From assembly GCA_025210795.1 (NCBI GenBank), contig JAOAQZ010000028.1, positions 62,001 through 126,000 on the forward strand: DNA of 64,000 nucleotides. The letters are read 5' to 3'. This DNA is from Cohaesibacter sp. (GTDB lineage Bacteria; Pseudomonadota; Alphaproteobacteria; Rhizobiales; Cohaesibacteraceae). The position numbers and the translations under genes are program-made. Below, piece by piece: positions 51,843-60,684 of this stretch. Under the pieces are notes generated by a model. The model had not been told where the DNA came from, did no database searches, and saw only the letters and a list, made by a program, of their open reading frames with translations. Each line of letters opens with the position of its first letter. Within the stretch, counting starts at the first letter, position 1.

Positions 51843-52178
51843 ATGAAAGCCAACCCGCTCAAACTGAACAAGCTACAGCTCAAAACGCTGGTTCTGACGC
51901 AAATTCTGGCGCGCAGCCAGCCAGAGGAAGCTTGGGACAAGGATGGCAGCATTACCCTTCTAGCGCTGCCCCATGCTCACGGGGACCATGTTCATATCGG
52001 GGAATATGTCGTAAGCGCAGGTGATGCGACCGGCTTTTCCAATCGCGCGGTCTGGACGGCCCTTGCCAGAAAAGGTCTGGTGCGGGGGCGCGAGGTTCCC
52101 CCCATTGTCCTTACCCGCGAAGGGCTCGACTATGAAACCGGTCTGGACCATCATTTCGTCCATAAGTCCGATCATTAG
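51843..52178 (+). CDS. Small His-rich protein, possibly winged-helix, downstream of the P-ATPase
   Basis: A 111-residue protein with AGGA shortly before the ATG. It contains HAHGDHVHIG at residues 44-53 and further histidines at the C-terminus (LDHHFVHKSDH), enough for a metal site. The middle to end (SNRAVWTALARKGLVRGR, PPIVLTREGLDYETG) reads like the recognition helix and wing of a winged-helix domain. It is about 100 bases after the P-ATPase gene and before a terminator, so it is probably in the same metal-induced transcript as a metal-binding accessory or second regulator. No family name is assigned. Confidence 0.7.
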   Translation: MKANPLKLNKLQLKTLVLTQILARSQPEEAWDKDGSITLLALPHAHGDHVHIGEYVVSAGDATGFSNRAVWTALARKGLVRGREVPPIVLTREGLDYETGLDHHFVHKSDH

Positions 52179-52199
52179 GCCCCGCTTTTCACCTCTTTC

Positions 52200-52228
52200 A
52201 AAGGCCAGCTTATGCAAGCTGGCCTTTT
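52200..52228 (+). terminator. Rho-independent terminator of the P-ATPase operon
   Basis: AAGGCCAGCTT-ATGC-AAGCTGGCCTTTT: an 11-base perfect stem, tetraloop and T4 run. Confidence 0.9.
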
Positions 52229-52463
52229 GTCGTTTCAAGGGTCTTTGCGTGCTTGCACTTTTCCTAAAAAGCCAATTTAATCAAAGAGTGAGGATTTGCG
52301 CTGATACGATTGTACCAATAGACATTGAGCCTTCATTCGCCGCAAACTTGAGGGCGAGTCTTGCTGGGCAAACTCGTTTTGTGCAAGCTCTTCTCTCTGT
52401 TGCGCCTCTTAAGGCGGGTAACGAAAAGAGAGAGGTGTCTTGATCGGGGAAAGGTTGGGTAGA

Positions 52464-53087
52464 ATGCGTATAATCTTGGCTGATGATCATCCCATTTATC
52501 GCTCGGGACTTTGCCAGATCCTCTACGAATTATTTCCCGATTCCGTGGTGGATGAGGCAGGCGATGCCGCCTCGTTTTTTGCGCAACTTGACCGACTACC
52601 CAAGCCGGACTTAATCATCTGTGATCTTGTCTTTCCCGGTTTTGATTATATGCAGGATCTCAAGACGGTTCGGCAGCGTTTTTCTCTGTGCCCAATCATT
52701 ACCGTCTCCATGATCAATGATCCCATGGAAATTGATCATATCATGGCATTGGGAATGAATGGGTTCATTTCCAAAGCGGTCTCTTCGCAGGATGTTGTGC
52801 AGGCCATTGGCAATATCATGCAAGGTCAGGTGGAGGTGTGCTTCTCGGAAGATATTCTCAGCCACGAAACCTTCCACAAAACCCGCCTGCCACTGGAAGA
52901 GCTGACACCAAGACAGGTCGAAATCCTCAAATTGCTCCGCCATGGCCTGTCCAATAAGGAAATTGCCCGCGAGCTGGATCTGTCACCCTTTACGGTGCGC
53001 TCCCATGTCTCGGCCTTGATGAAAAATCTCGGCGTCTCCAACCGCGCGGCCGCCTCTGCCATTGCGGCAAGCTATGGCCTTAACTGA
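52464..53087 (+). CDS. NarL/LuxR-family response regulator
   Basis: About 207 residues from the ATG at 52464. The receiver domain starts MRIILADDHPIYRSGL, has the phospho-acceptor aspartate in LIICDLVFPG and the conserved lysine in FISKAVSS. The C-terminal GerE/LuxR helix-turn-helix is LTPRQVEILKLLRHGLSNKEIARELDLSPFTVRSHV (split in function between dimer and DNA contacts). It overlaps the tail of the convergent FAD-oxidase gene by 16 bases. A hybrid histidine kinase at 54250 is the likely partner. Its targets are unknown. Confidence 0.93.
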   Translation: MRIILADDHPIYRSGLCQILYELFPDSVVDEAGDAASFFAQLDRLPKPDLIICDLVFPGFDYMQDLKTVRQRFSLCPIITVSMINDPMEIDHIMALGMNGFISKAVSSQDVVQAIGNIMQGQVEVCFSEDILSHETFHKTRLPLEELTPRQVEILKLLRHGLSNKEIARELDLSPFTVRSHVSALMKNLGVSNRAAASAIAASYGLN

Positions 53088-54181
53088 CCGGCGACTTCCT
53101 CGGCAATAGCTAAGCAGGATGTAAGGCCCGGCGATTCAATTCCGAACAGATTGACCAGCCCGTCATGGCCGTGATGGGCTTTGCCTTCAATGACAAAGTC
53201 GGCGGCCTCTTCATCGGGGCCTGAGATTTTGGGCCGAAAGCCTGCATAATCGGGAAGTAAGCCCCCCTCTTTCAAATCAGGCCAATAACGGCGCACGGCA
53301 TCGTAGAATTTGTCTGCCCGCTTACCATCAACCTCTCCATCAATTTTCGTCACCCATTCCACATCTGGCCCAAATTTGGCCTGACCAGACAGATCAAGGG
53401 TGAGATGCACTCCCAAGCCCCCCGGCTCTGGCACCGGATAGATGAGATGGGAGAATGGTGCTTTGCCCGCGAGCTGAAAGTAACTGCCTTTGGCGATATG
53501 GGCTTTGGGAAGCGTTTCTTGATCCAGAAAATCCATGGCATTTGCCAAAGGCACCGCCCCGTGTCCCGCTGCATTGATCACATTTTGGCAGACGATCGAG
53601 AAGGATCCGTCTTGCGCGCGTGTTTCAACCACAAAGCCGTCATCACTTTTGGAGATAGCCTCAACCGATGTGCCAAGACACAAAAAGGCTCCTGCCTCTT
53701 CTGCATCCCCTAATAGCGCCACCATCAGCTTGTGACTGTCGATAATCCCGGTTGAGGGTGATAGCAAGGCTCCATGGCATTTCAGATTCGGCTCTAATTC
53801 CATGATCTGCGCTTTGGATAAAAACGTCAGGTCAGAAACACCATTGGCTCTGGCGGAGGCATTGATTGAATGGAGCTTTTCCAATTGCTCGGAGCTGGTG
53901 GCAACAATCAGTTTGCCGATTTTTTGGTGGGGCACATGATGACTGGCGCAATAGTCATACAGCATGTCTCGCCCTTTGACGCAAAGCCGCGCCTTGAGCG
54001 AGCCTTTGGGATAATAAAGACCGGCATGAATGACTTCTGAATTGCGCGACGATGTTTGCGAGCCGATCAACTCTTCCCGTTCGATAATGATCACTTCCTG
54101 CCCGCGAAGGCTTAAGGCACGCGCAATGGCAAGGCCCACCACACCTGCGCCGATAACAACGGTTTCGCAGCCTTCAGACAT
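53072..54181 (-). CDS. FAD-dependent L-2-hydroxyglutarate oxidase-like protein
   Basis: About 369 residues from the ATG at 54181, which has AAGGAG eight bases upstream. It is a DAO-superfamily flavoprotein: the dinucleotide-binding motif VVIGAGVVGLAIARALS, the diagnostic SRNSEVIHAGLYYPKGSLKARLC, KIGKLIVA, and NLFGIESPGLTSCLAIAEEV. These match L-2-hydroxyglutarate dehydrogenase/oxidase (LhgO/L2HGDH), which returns L-2-hydroxyglutarate to 2-oxoglutarate; glycerol-3-phosphate or other 2-hydroxyacid substrates remain possible. It precedes no obvious partner but sits between the response regulator and the hybrid kinase. Confidence 0.85.
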   Translation of the reverse strand: MSEGCETVVIGAGVVGLAIARALSLRGQEVIIIEREELIGSQTSSRNSEVIHAGLYYPKGSLKARLCVKGRDMLYDYCASHHVPHQKIGKLIVATSSEQLEKLHSINASARANGVSDLTFLSKAQIMELEPNLKCHGALLSPSTGIIDSHKLMVALLGDAEEAGAFLCLGTSVEAISKSDDGFVVETRAQDGSFSIVCQNVINAAGHGAVPLANAMDFLDQETLPKAHIAKGSYFQLAGKAPFSHLIYPVPEPGGLGVHLTLDLSGQAKFGPDVEWVTKIDGEVDGKRADKFYDAVRRYWPDLKEGGLLPDYAGFRPKISGPDEEAADFVIEGKAHHGHDGLVNLFGIESPGLTSCLAIAEEVAGQLRP

Positions 54182-54249
54182 CGGTTTTTCTCCTTGGGGG
54201 TCCTGTCGCTCGCTCAAGGCAGGTGCTTAAGGCAAAATGAGGCGAACAA

Positions 54250-56148
54250 TCAAGCAGGTATGTGCTGCTCTGCCCGTCTATCTTGTGCTTTATCCGGCCC
54301 TGCCTCCTGCCCTGTGCCGGTAGGTGTGTCTTGCGGCTCACTTTCCTTGGAGCCGCTTAGGAAAATATCCAGAAGGGCTGAGCGCAATTGCACAGGCTGG
54401 ACCGGCTTATGGATTAGCAAATATCCCGCTTCTTTTACCTGCTGCTGCACCCCTTCAGAAGAATCGCCGGAGACAATGAGCGCAGGAATATCAGGATGAT
54501 AGACATCATAGGCTTTGGCGATGATATCAAGGCCCGTGCAATGGCCTTCAAAGCTAAAATCACTGACCACCAAATCAGGAATTTGAGCCATGGGATTGAT
54601 GTCATCAAGCGAGGAGGCAAGAGAAACCTTGCAGCCCCACTTTTGCAAGAGCCCGGCGGTTGCTTCCAATGTCTGAATGTCATCATCGGCCACCAGGACA
54701 TGTTTGCTTTGGAATAGGGCATCAATCCGGCCAGACGGTTTTTGTGTAATGGTCTGCGTTTTGGGTAAAGAACCTGCTTTGAGGCCACAAATGGTCAGGC
54801 ATGTGCCCTTGGAACTTGTTTCCATTTTTAGGCTCAGGCCCTGCATATCTGACAGTCTTTTTACAATGGCAAGGCCAAGCCCCAAGCCCTTATCCTGCCC
54901 CATTTCACCTTGGGCATGATCTTCCAGCGGATTATGCTGACTGGCTAATTGGGTGAATTCCTCAAAGATGAGAGCGTGATGCTCTTCAGCAATGCCTGGC
55001 CCTTCATCGCTTACGCTGATCTGAAGATTGGACTCTTCGTCAATTTGAACATCAATCTGCACCGTGCCGCCATTGCTATAACGGATCGCATTGGACAACA
55101 GATTTTGCACCATTCGGCGCAGTAGAACCGGGTCTCCGACGACACCAACTGGCGCGCATTCCAAAACCAGCGTTACATGAGCGATTTCAGCCAATGGCTC
55201 ATAATCATCCATCACCCCGTCAAGCAAATCCTTGAGATTAAAATGAGAGGTTTTAACCTTGACCTTACCAGCATCCAGCAAACTGACATCAAGAAGGGAA
55301 TTGAACAATTTTGTTAATGTTTGCAATGAATTGCGAATTCTAGATAGAGTTGTCTGGCTCTGATCATCCATATTTTCGGTCGGTAAGGTGGCAAGATGCA
55401 GCCCAATGGCATGGATTGGCTGTCGCAGATCGTGGCTGGCTGCAGCAAGCAGTCTTGTTTTTTCTCGGTTGGCATGATCGGCATCAGCCGCAGCTTTGCG
55501 ATAGCGATCAGCCAGATCAAGATTTTCGTTTTTGATGGCAATATAGCGCGAGACTGCCTCCATCACGTCCCGACCCGACATAAGCAACATCAAAAGGAAA
55601 ATGGCAACAAGGCCACCCAGCAAAATGAAATCCCCGCCAAGTAAGACCAGTTTCAGGATTAGCAGCCCCAGCATGGGCACGGAATAGACGATGAAGGAGC
55701 GCGGAAAAGTTGCCAGGGACCGTACGGCTGCTGAGGTCGCTCCAGCTGCGATGGACATTTGGATAGCAAAATGGGCCGCATTATCAGGATTGAGACTCAA
55801 ATAGAACATTGCGCCCCAACTTAGCCCCACAACGAAGCAGAGCAGATCCATATACTCAATCCAGCGATAATTATCGGAGGCGGAACGGTCTGCGGCACGA
55901 CATTTGCGCGCCCAGATCTCCATCAAAACAGGATAGCCAACAATCTGCATGACACCCCAGACAATCATGAACCACAGAGGCACTGCCGGATTAAAGCTGG
56001 CCATGAACAAAAGAACAGACGCGCTTGCAATATGGCCAAGATAAATGGATTGGGGCGCAGACAGAAAAACATTGAGATGTTCTTCAACTACATCTGATGG
56101 CAGTCGTTTCAATAGCATGGTGCGGCCCCGATTATACGTACCGGACAT
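54250..56148 (-). CDS. Membrane hybrid histidine kinase with receiver domain
   Basis: About 632 residues from the ATG at 56148 (AAAGGGG five bases upstream). Six hydrophobic spans (about 38-190) precede a short coiled coil and the HisKA box AAASHDLRQPIHAIGLHL with phospho-His239, then the HATPase_c domain (NLLSNAIRYSNGG, SDEGPGIAEEHH, GLGLGLAIVKRLS) and a C-terminal receiver with VLVADDD, the acceptor aspartate in LVVSDFSFEG and lysine in IHKPV. There is no periplasmic sensor domain, so it may sense a membrane or redox signal. The LuxR-type response regulator at 52464 is the likely output. Confidence 0.92.
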   Translation of the reverse strand: MSGTYNRGRTMLLKRLPSDVVEEHLNVFLSAPQSIYLGHIASASVLLFMASFNPAVPLWFMIVWGVMQIVGYPVLMEIWARKCRAADRSASDNYRWIEYMDLLCFVVGLSWGAMFYLSLNPDNAAHFAIQMSIAAGATSAAVRSLATFPRSFIVYSVPMLGLLILKLVLLGGDFILLGGLVAIFLLMLLMSGRDVMEAVSRYIAIKNENLDLADRYRKAAADADHANREKTRLLAAASHDLRQPIHAIGLHLATLPTENMDDQSQTTLSRIRNSLQTLTKLFNSLLDVSLLDAGKVKVKTSHFNLKDLLDGVMDDYEPLAEIAHVTLVLECAPVGVVGDPVLLRRMVQNLLSNAIRYSNGGTVQIDVQIDEESNLQISVSDEGPGIAEEHHALIFEEFTQLASQHNPLEDHAQGEMGQDKGLGLGLAIVKRLSDMQGLSLKMETSSKGTCLTICGLKAGSLPKTQTITQKPSGRIDALFQSKHVLVADDDIQTLEATAGLLQKWGCKVSLASSLDDINPMAQIPDLVVSDFSFEGHCTGLDIIAKAYDVYHPDIPALIVSGDSSEGVQQQVKEAGYLLIHKPVQPVQLRSALLDIFLSGSKESEPQDTPTGTGQEAGPDKAQDRRAEQHIPA

Positions 56149-56530
56149 TGAAAGCCCCTTTGGCAGGGGCAATTGCATCCATGTCACTTTCAGTACGCTT
56201 TTGTTATATTAGTCTTTTTTGAAATCATACCCATTTTTTGGTCGATTGAAAGCATTTGAATAGCAATGACCAATAATACCAAGGGGGAAGTCAGGTTATC
56301 AGTGTTAAATAGCTATAGAGACAGCCTTTGCCTTGACCGCCCGGGTTCAATCCCCACAGTCGTCAGCATAGATGCTTGGCTTGCTTTTTTGCTTGCACCT
56401 TTATGCCCTCGCCTTTAAGCGTTTTAAAAGGCCTTGCTCTGCTTTGTCTTTATAGAGGCATCATTTCTGGCGGCATCGTAAAGCAAAGACAGCAGGCAGA
56501 CGGGTAAGACAGGCAAAAAGGCTGGGCATT
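56149..56530. other. Intergenic region, no gene seen
   Basis: About 380 AT-rich bases between the divergent hybrid kinase and ferredoxin reductase. A short stretch near 56340 (CGGGTTCAATCCCC) resembles a tRNA T-arm, but no other tRNA part surrounds it. No FNR box was found. Confidence 0.45.
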
Positions 56531-57748
56531 ATGGAACAGATCGTCATTATCGGGGCCGGACAAGCAGGCTTCACATTGGCCTCCACCCTTCGCAAAGAGG
56601 GATATGAAGGCGCGATCCATCTCATCGGGGATGAAAACGCCCTACCCTATCAACGCCCCCCCTTGTCCAAGAAATATCTGCTGGGCGAAATGAACGCCGA
56701 CCGCCTGACCTTCCGCGATCAGGACTTTTTTGACGAAGAAAATATCACGCTGCATTTGGGCGAGCAGGTGACAAAGATTGATCGTGCGGCAAAGCAAGTG
56801 GAGCTGTCTTCTGGCAAAAAGCTGGCCTATGACAAGCTTGCCTTGACGACCGGCTCCTCCGCCCGTCCCCTGCCCGCCAGCTTGTGCGAGGGGGTAGAGG
56901 CAGAGCGCCTTCATGTCATTCGCAGCCTTGCAGACATTGACCGGTTGCAGCCGCAATTTACCAAAGGGGCCCACCTTCTTGTTATTGGTGGCGGTTATAT
57001 CGGCCTTGAAGCTGCAGCCGTCGCGCGCCAAAGCGGACTTGAGGTATCCCTCGTGGAAATGCAGGAAAGACTGCTCGCGCGCGTCACCAGTCCCGCAACC
57101 TCCGACTATTTCGCCAAATTGCACCGGTCTCATGATGTTTCTCTCCATCTTGGTAGCGGCCTTAAAGGCCTTGAGCAGAGGGATGGTGCCGTTGTCGCTC
57201 TTCTTGAGAATGGCAGCGAGATTGCAGCAGATCTTGTGATTGTTGGTATTGGCGGTATGGCCAATATCACTCTTGCGCAGGATGCTGGGCTTGAGGTTGA
57301 GGCAGGCATTTGCGTCAATAAAGCGGCCCAAAGCTCGGATGCTGATATTTATGCCACTGGTGACTGCGCCTTCTTCCCCTATCGAGGGGCAATGATCCGG
57401 CTGGAAAGTGTTCAAAATGCCATTGACCAGTCCATCGTCGCGGCCCAATCCATGTTGGGTCAGGAGGTCGCCTATGATCCATCGGTCTGGTTCTGGTCCG
57501 ATCAATATGACATCAAGCTGCAAATTGCCGGTCTCTCCCATGCGGATGACCAGATGGTCGTGCGAGCAGGCAAAACCGAAGCCAGCCGTTCCCACTGGTA
57601 TTACCGCGATGGCAAACTGGTTTGCGTTGAGGCAATCAGTGATCCGCGCTCTTATATGATGGGGAAAAGATGGCTTGAGGCGGGTCTCTCCCCTGCCATG
57701 GATCAGATAGGCGATGCCGAGCTTGATCTAAAAGCAATCAAACCTTGA
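56531..57748 (+). CDS. NAD(P)H-dependent ferredoxin/rubredoxin reductase (FAD)
   Basis: A 405-residue two-dinucleotide-domain flavoprotein. FAD site IVIIGAGQAGFTLASTLRK at the start, LPYQRPPLSKKYLLG, LTTGSSARPLP, NAD(P)H site LLVIGGGYIGLEAAAVARQ, VGIGGMANI and the second FAD contact DIYATGDCAFFP. This is the oxygenase-coupled ferredoxin-reductase layout (ThcD, CamA, BphA4 type), which feeds electrons to a [2Fe-2S] ferredoxin and often a P450 or Rieske oxygenase. None is encoded nearby, so the electron acceptor is unknown. Confidence 0.92.
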   Translation: MEQIVIIGAGQAGFTLASTLRKEGYEGAIHLIGDENALPYQRPPLSKKYLLGEMNADRLTFRDQDFFDEENITLHLGEQVTKIDRAAKQVELSSGKKLAYDKLALTTGSSARPLPASLCEGVEAERLHVIRSLADIDRLQPQFTKGAHLLVIGGGYIGLEAAAVARQSGLEVSLVEMQERLLARVTSPATSDYFAKLHRSHDVSLHLGSGLKGLEQRDGAVVALLENGSEIAADLVIVGIGGMANITLAQDAGLEVEAGICVNKAAQSSDADIYATGDCAFFPYRGAMIRLESVQNAIDQSIVAAQSMLGQEVAYDPSVWFWSDQYDIKLQIAGLSHADDQMVVRAGKTEASRSHWYYRDGKLVCVEAISDPRSYMMGKRWLEAGLSPAMDQIGDAELDLKAIKP

Positions 57749-57766
57749 TAAATTGACGTGACCGTC

Positions 57767-57787
57767 AAAAGAAGATTGTCTTCTTTT
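57767..57787. terminator. Inverted repeat after the ferredoxin reductase gene, possible terminator
   Basis: AAAAGAAGA-TTG-TCTTCTTTT: a nine-base perfect, AT-rich stem ending in T4 about 20 bases after the stop. Low GC makes it a weak terminator. Confidence 0.5.
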
Positions 57788-57911
57788 GGTCGCTCCTATA
57801 TCGTTGTCAGCAGAAAATTTAGCAAATGCGGCAAGTTGCTAAAGAACCAAGAACAAACGTGAAATTGTCGAAGCTTATCGAAGGAAAATAGAAATCTGCT
57901 TTTGCAGATCG

Positions 57912-57945
57912 TCAATAATTGCCACACATTATTGATGAATAACAA
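57912..57945 (+). promoter_or_regulatory. Dyad and near-consensus FNR/Dnr box upstream of the Dnr-type gene
   Basis: TTGATGAATAACAA (57932-57945) differs from TTGAT-N4-ATCAA at one base and lies 43 bases before the regulator's ATG. It overlaps the right arm of an inverted repeat, TCAATAAT (57912-57919) and ATTATTGA (57928-57935), with an eight-base spacer. The arrangement suggests autoregulation, either activation or repression. Confidence 0.55.
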
Positions 57946-57988
57946 GAAAACCCTTCGAGGCAGACTACCAATACATTAGGGCTGATGG

Positions 57989-58705
57989 ATGTATAGTATT
58001 TTTGACGATGAAGAAATTCAGGCGTTACGTATGGCTCCCATCTTCAAGGGGTTGAATGATGATGCCATGAAAACACTGCTTGCCAGCGCAGTGACCAAAA
58101 CCTATTCCCGTGGCGAAACGCTGTTTTTGCAAGGGGATGATGCCGATGCCTTCTATATCGTGCTGGAAGGCTGGGCCAAAGTTTACCGCATCACTCAAGC
58201 CGGTGAAGAAGCCGTGGTAGGGGTCTTTACCCGTGGCCAGTCTTTTGCTGAAGCAGCCGCCTTTACCAATGGCAAATTCCCTGCCACCTGTGAGGCCGTG
58301 ACCGACGGGCGCTTTTTGCGCATCCCAGCCCGGCAGCTTTACCAAACCATCGCCCAAAATCCGGAAGTTGGCCTTTCCATGCTGGCTTCTACCTCCATGC
58401 ATTTGCATGAATTGATCAAGCAGATCGAAGCGCTAAAGGCTCATACCGGTGCCCAAAGGGTGGCAGAATTTTTGCTGTCTCTTACCAATCTGGAAGAAGG
58501 CTCCTGCACTTTGATGCTGCCCTACGATAAGGCCCTGATTGCGGGCCGTCTTGGTATCAAGCCTGAAAGCCTGTCCCGAGCCTTTCAAAAGCTGCGCACC
58601 TATGGGGTGACCGTCAAGCAAAATACCGCCCAGATTGATGATCTGACCGTATTGCAGGATCTTGTCGATCAGGAACGTGCTGTGGTCATGCACCAGAAAC
58701 GCTAA
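57989..58705 (+). CDS. dnr: Crp/Fnr-family regulator, Dnr type
   Basis: A 238-residue protein: cyclic-nucleotide-type sensor fold (LFLQGDDADAFYIVLEG, SFAEAAAF), long dimer helix, and a helix-turn-helix with KPESLSRAFQKL. Glu193, Ser196 and Arg197 form the E-xx-SR pattern that reads TTGAT half sites in Fnr. The Fe-S cysteines of Fnr are absent, so it belongs with Dnr/NnrR-like proteins, which sense NO, in Dnr through heme. Box matches upstream of the ABC/NnrS and DUF2946/NosL operons are its likely targets, as is the nor operon beginning beyond the right edge. Confidence 0.87.
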   Translation: MYSIFDDEEIQALRMAPIFKGLNDDAMKTLLASAVTKTYSRGETLFLQGDDADAFYIVLEGWAKVYRITQAGEEAVVGVFTRGQSFAEAAAFTNGKFPATCEAVTDGRFLRIPARQLYQTIAQNPEVGLSMLASTSMHLHELIKQIEALKAHTGAQRVAEFLLSLTNLEEGSCTLMLPYDKALIAGRLGIKPESLSRAFQKLRTYGVTVKQNTAQIDDLTVLQDLVDQERAVVMHQKR

Positions 58706-58818
58706 GGTGCGGCCTTTTCACGCCCTTCGCATGAGCTTGCCTATAATAAAATCGACGCAAAGCTGGCTCATGCATTATCCATTTATGGTTGCAATCCTAA
58801 CAGGAAGAAAGGCACGTC

Positions 58819-59430
58819 ATGTCAAGTCTAGAGCCGATTTTTGACGCAATTGATGAAGCCAATGCCAAGGATCCCCGCTCTGTCGCTGTTGGTGGCGAGG
58901 GAATGGCTGCGGTCCCAACCGAACTGATTTATGGCCTGCGCATGAGCGAGATGTGCGCCCAGTTCTGCCCGCAAGCAGATGAGCTGGTGCAAATTGCAGC
59001 GCGCGGCCAGCATATTGAGCGCTGGATCATTCCCCGTGATGATTATCCGCGTGATCGCGCTGGCTATCACCGCTGGCGCAATGCGCTTAAAAAACATCAT
59101 GCCAGCCGGGTCAGCGAGATCATGGCTGCCAATGGCTATGGTGACGAGGACTGCCAGATTGTTGCCAATGCACTTTTGAAGAAAAACCTCAAGCGGGATG
59201 ACCGGACCCAGATGGTGGAAGATTTGGCCTGTCTGGTCTTTTTGCAATATTATGCCGAGGATTTTGCCAAAGGTCATGAAACCGACAAGGTGGTCAATAT
59301 CATTGCCAAAACCCTGCCCAAAATGAGCAGCGATGCCCATGCCTTTGCCGCAACTCTGCCTCTTACTGATGGCATTGTCGCAGCGATCGAGGCTGCAAAA
59401 GCCAAACTGGCAGAGCAAGCCAAAGACTGA
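58819..59430 (+). CDS. DUF4202 family protein
   Basis: A 203-residue soluble protein matching the DUF4202 pattern: IDEANAKDPRS near the start, IYGLRMSEMCAQFCPQADEL, QIAARGQHIERWIIPRDDYPRDRAGYHRWR, and MVEDLACLVFLQYY. The conserved His/Arg/Asp/Glu set suggests an HD-like metal enzyme fold (inference). Relatives are often near denitrification, nitrogen or sulfur genes; the function is unknown. It follows the Dnr-type gene by 113 bases and ends at a strong terminator, and may be in the same transcript. Confidence 0.85.
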   Translation: MSSLEPIFDAIDEANAKDPRSVAVGGEGMAAVPTELIYGLRMSEMCAQFCPQADELVQIAARGQHIERWIIPRDDYPRDRAGYHRWRNALKKHHASRVSEIMAANGYGDEDCQIVANALLKKNLKRDDRTQMVEDLACLVFLQYYAEDFAKGHETDKVVNIIAKTLPKMSSDAHAFAATLPLTDGIVAAIEAAKAKLAEQAKD

Positions 59431-59452
59431 ATTTGATACAAAAAAGATCTAA

Positions 59453-59480
59453 AAAAAGGGCCGATTGATCGGCCCTTTTT
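59453..59480 (+). terminator. Rho-independent terminator after the DUF4202 gene
   Basis: AAAAAGGGCCGAT-TG-ATCGGCCCTTTTT: an eight-base GC-rich stem with flanking A and T runs. Confidence 0.9.
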
Positions 59481-59554
59481 AATTTGCGGATCTTACTGGA
59501 TTGTATGGTCATGTTAGACTGGATCAACTACCTCTCAAGCCCGTTGGAATTACG

Positions 59555-60304
59555 ATGAATTTTGATTTGCTGATTGATTTGCATAAAGACGGATGGCGCC
59601 AGGGGCCGGGCAGCGAAGATGCCAGCTTGCAAGCCCTGACACTTGCGGGGCTTTGCGCACAAGGAACGCCGCGCCTTAACATCGCCGATATTGGGTGCGG
59701 CACGGGCGCTGCAAGCCTGACGCTCGCCAAAATGCTGGATGCGGATATTACGGCGATTGATCTTTTCCCTGCCTTTTTGGACATCCTTAAAACCAGAGCG
59801 CAAGAGGAAAGGCTGAAAGGCACACTTACAACGCTGGCCTGCTCCATGGATCAGCTGCCCTTTGAAGAGGAAAGCCTTGATGTCATTTGGTCCGAAGGGG
59901 CCATTTACAATATAGGGTTTGAAAAGGGTGTTTCCTATTTCAAATCCTTTTTGAAACAGGGCGGCATCTTAGCTGTCTCCGAGATTACCTGGCTGACACA
60001 TAACCGGCCTGATGAAATCACCAAACATTGGGACACAAACTATCCAGAGATTGCAACCAGCGCCGACAAAATCAGCATTCTTGAGGACAAAGGCTTTGTG
60101 GTGAAGGGATATTTCCCCTTATCCGAGGATTGCTGGCTTGAGAATTATTACAAGCCTCTTGAAGGCCGGTTCGAGGCTTTCCTTGCCAAACATCAGGGCA
60201 AAGAGGCAAAAGAGCTTATCGAGGCAGAAATTACAGAGATTGATCTTTATCGGCGTTATCACGACTATTACAGCTATGGCTTTTATATCGCGCAAAAGAT
60301 CTAG
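59555..60304 (+). CDS. Class I SAM-dependent methyltransferase
   Basis: About 249 residues from the ATG at 59555. SAM-binding motif I is IADIGCGTGAASLTLA (about residues 41-56), followed by ITAIDLFPAFLDIL and the LDVIWSEGAIYNIGFE motif. The profile is that of small-molecule methyltransferases annotated near UbiE-type enzymes; the acceptor is unknown. It is convergent with norF, separated by a GC-rich hairpin, and not obviously related to denitrification. Confidence 0.88.
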   Translation: MNFDLLIDLHKDGWRQGPGSEDASLQALTLAGLCAQGTPRLNIADIGCGTGAASLTLAKMLDADITAIDLFPAFLDILKTRAQEERLKGTLTTLACSMDQLPFEEESLDVIWSEGAIYNIGFEKGVSYFKSFLKQGGILAVSEITWLTHNRPDEITKHWDTNYPEIATSADKISILEDKGFVVKGYFPLSEDCWLENYYKPLEGRFEAFLAKHQGKEAKELIEAEITEIDLYRRYHDYYSYGFYIAQKI

Positions 60305-60335
60305 GCGTGCTCACGCAAAGAGGCACAGCATAAGT

Positions 60336-60357
60336 GCGGCGGCCAAATGCCCGCCGC
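60336..60357. terminator. GC-rich hairpin between the methyltransferase and norF
   Basis: GCGGCGG pairs with CCGCCGC around a CCAAATGC loop; only a weak T-rich tract follows. It may end either convergent transcript. Confidence 0.5.
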
Positions 60358-60369
60358 AGCTCTGTTTCT

Positions 60370-60684
60370 TTAAATGAAGACCAGCAATGCCGCGCAGACA
60401 ATCATAATCACAAAGATTGTGCTGGATAGCATGGAATGCCAAGCAGGGCTTCTGGACAGACCCAGATATTGCTTGAGGATAATCCGTGATTTGAGCAAGA
60501 TGAGCGCTGCAATGATGAGCGGGCTGATAACAGAGAGCACGCCGCCCTCCATATAGCTCAAGGCAAATCCAAGCAAGGTGAAGCCGACCAGAACGATCCA
60601 GGCTTTTGCCAGGCTGGCAATCTCGACTGATTGATCCTGAGGCGCAGGCGCGTTGCTCTGGCTAGACAGATTTTGATTGCTCAT
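60370..60684 (-). CDS. norF: Nitric oxide reductase accessory protein NorF
   Basis: A 104-residue membrane protein with three spans (about 28-46, 50-67 and 85-103), similar in size to cytochrome oxidase subunit IV-like NorF proteins. It overlaps norE by four bases and follows norQ-norD-norE in the usual norCBQDEF order. NorF supports assembly or activity of the NorCB nitric oxide reductase; its own mechanism is unclear. Identification rests mainly on position and topology. Confidence 0.82.
   Translation of the reverse strand: MSNQNLSSQSNAPAPQDQSVEIASLAKAWIVLVGFTLLGFALSYMEGGVLSVISPLIIAALILLKSRIILKQYLGLSRSPAWHSMLSSTIFVIMIVCAALLVFI

Noticed and set aside
56330..56370. tRNA-like T-arm sequence (CGGGTTCAATCCCC)
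   Set aside because: Stem pairing is incomplete and no acceptor, D or anticodon arm surrounds it.
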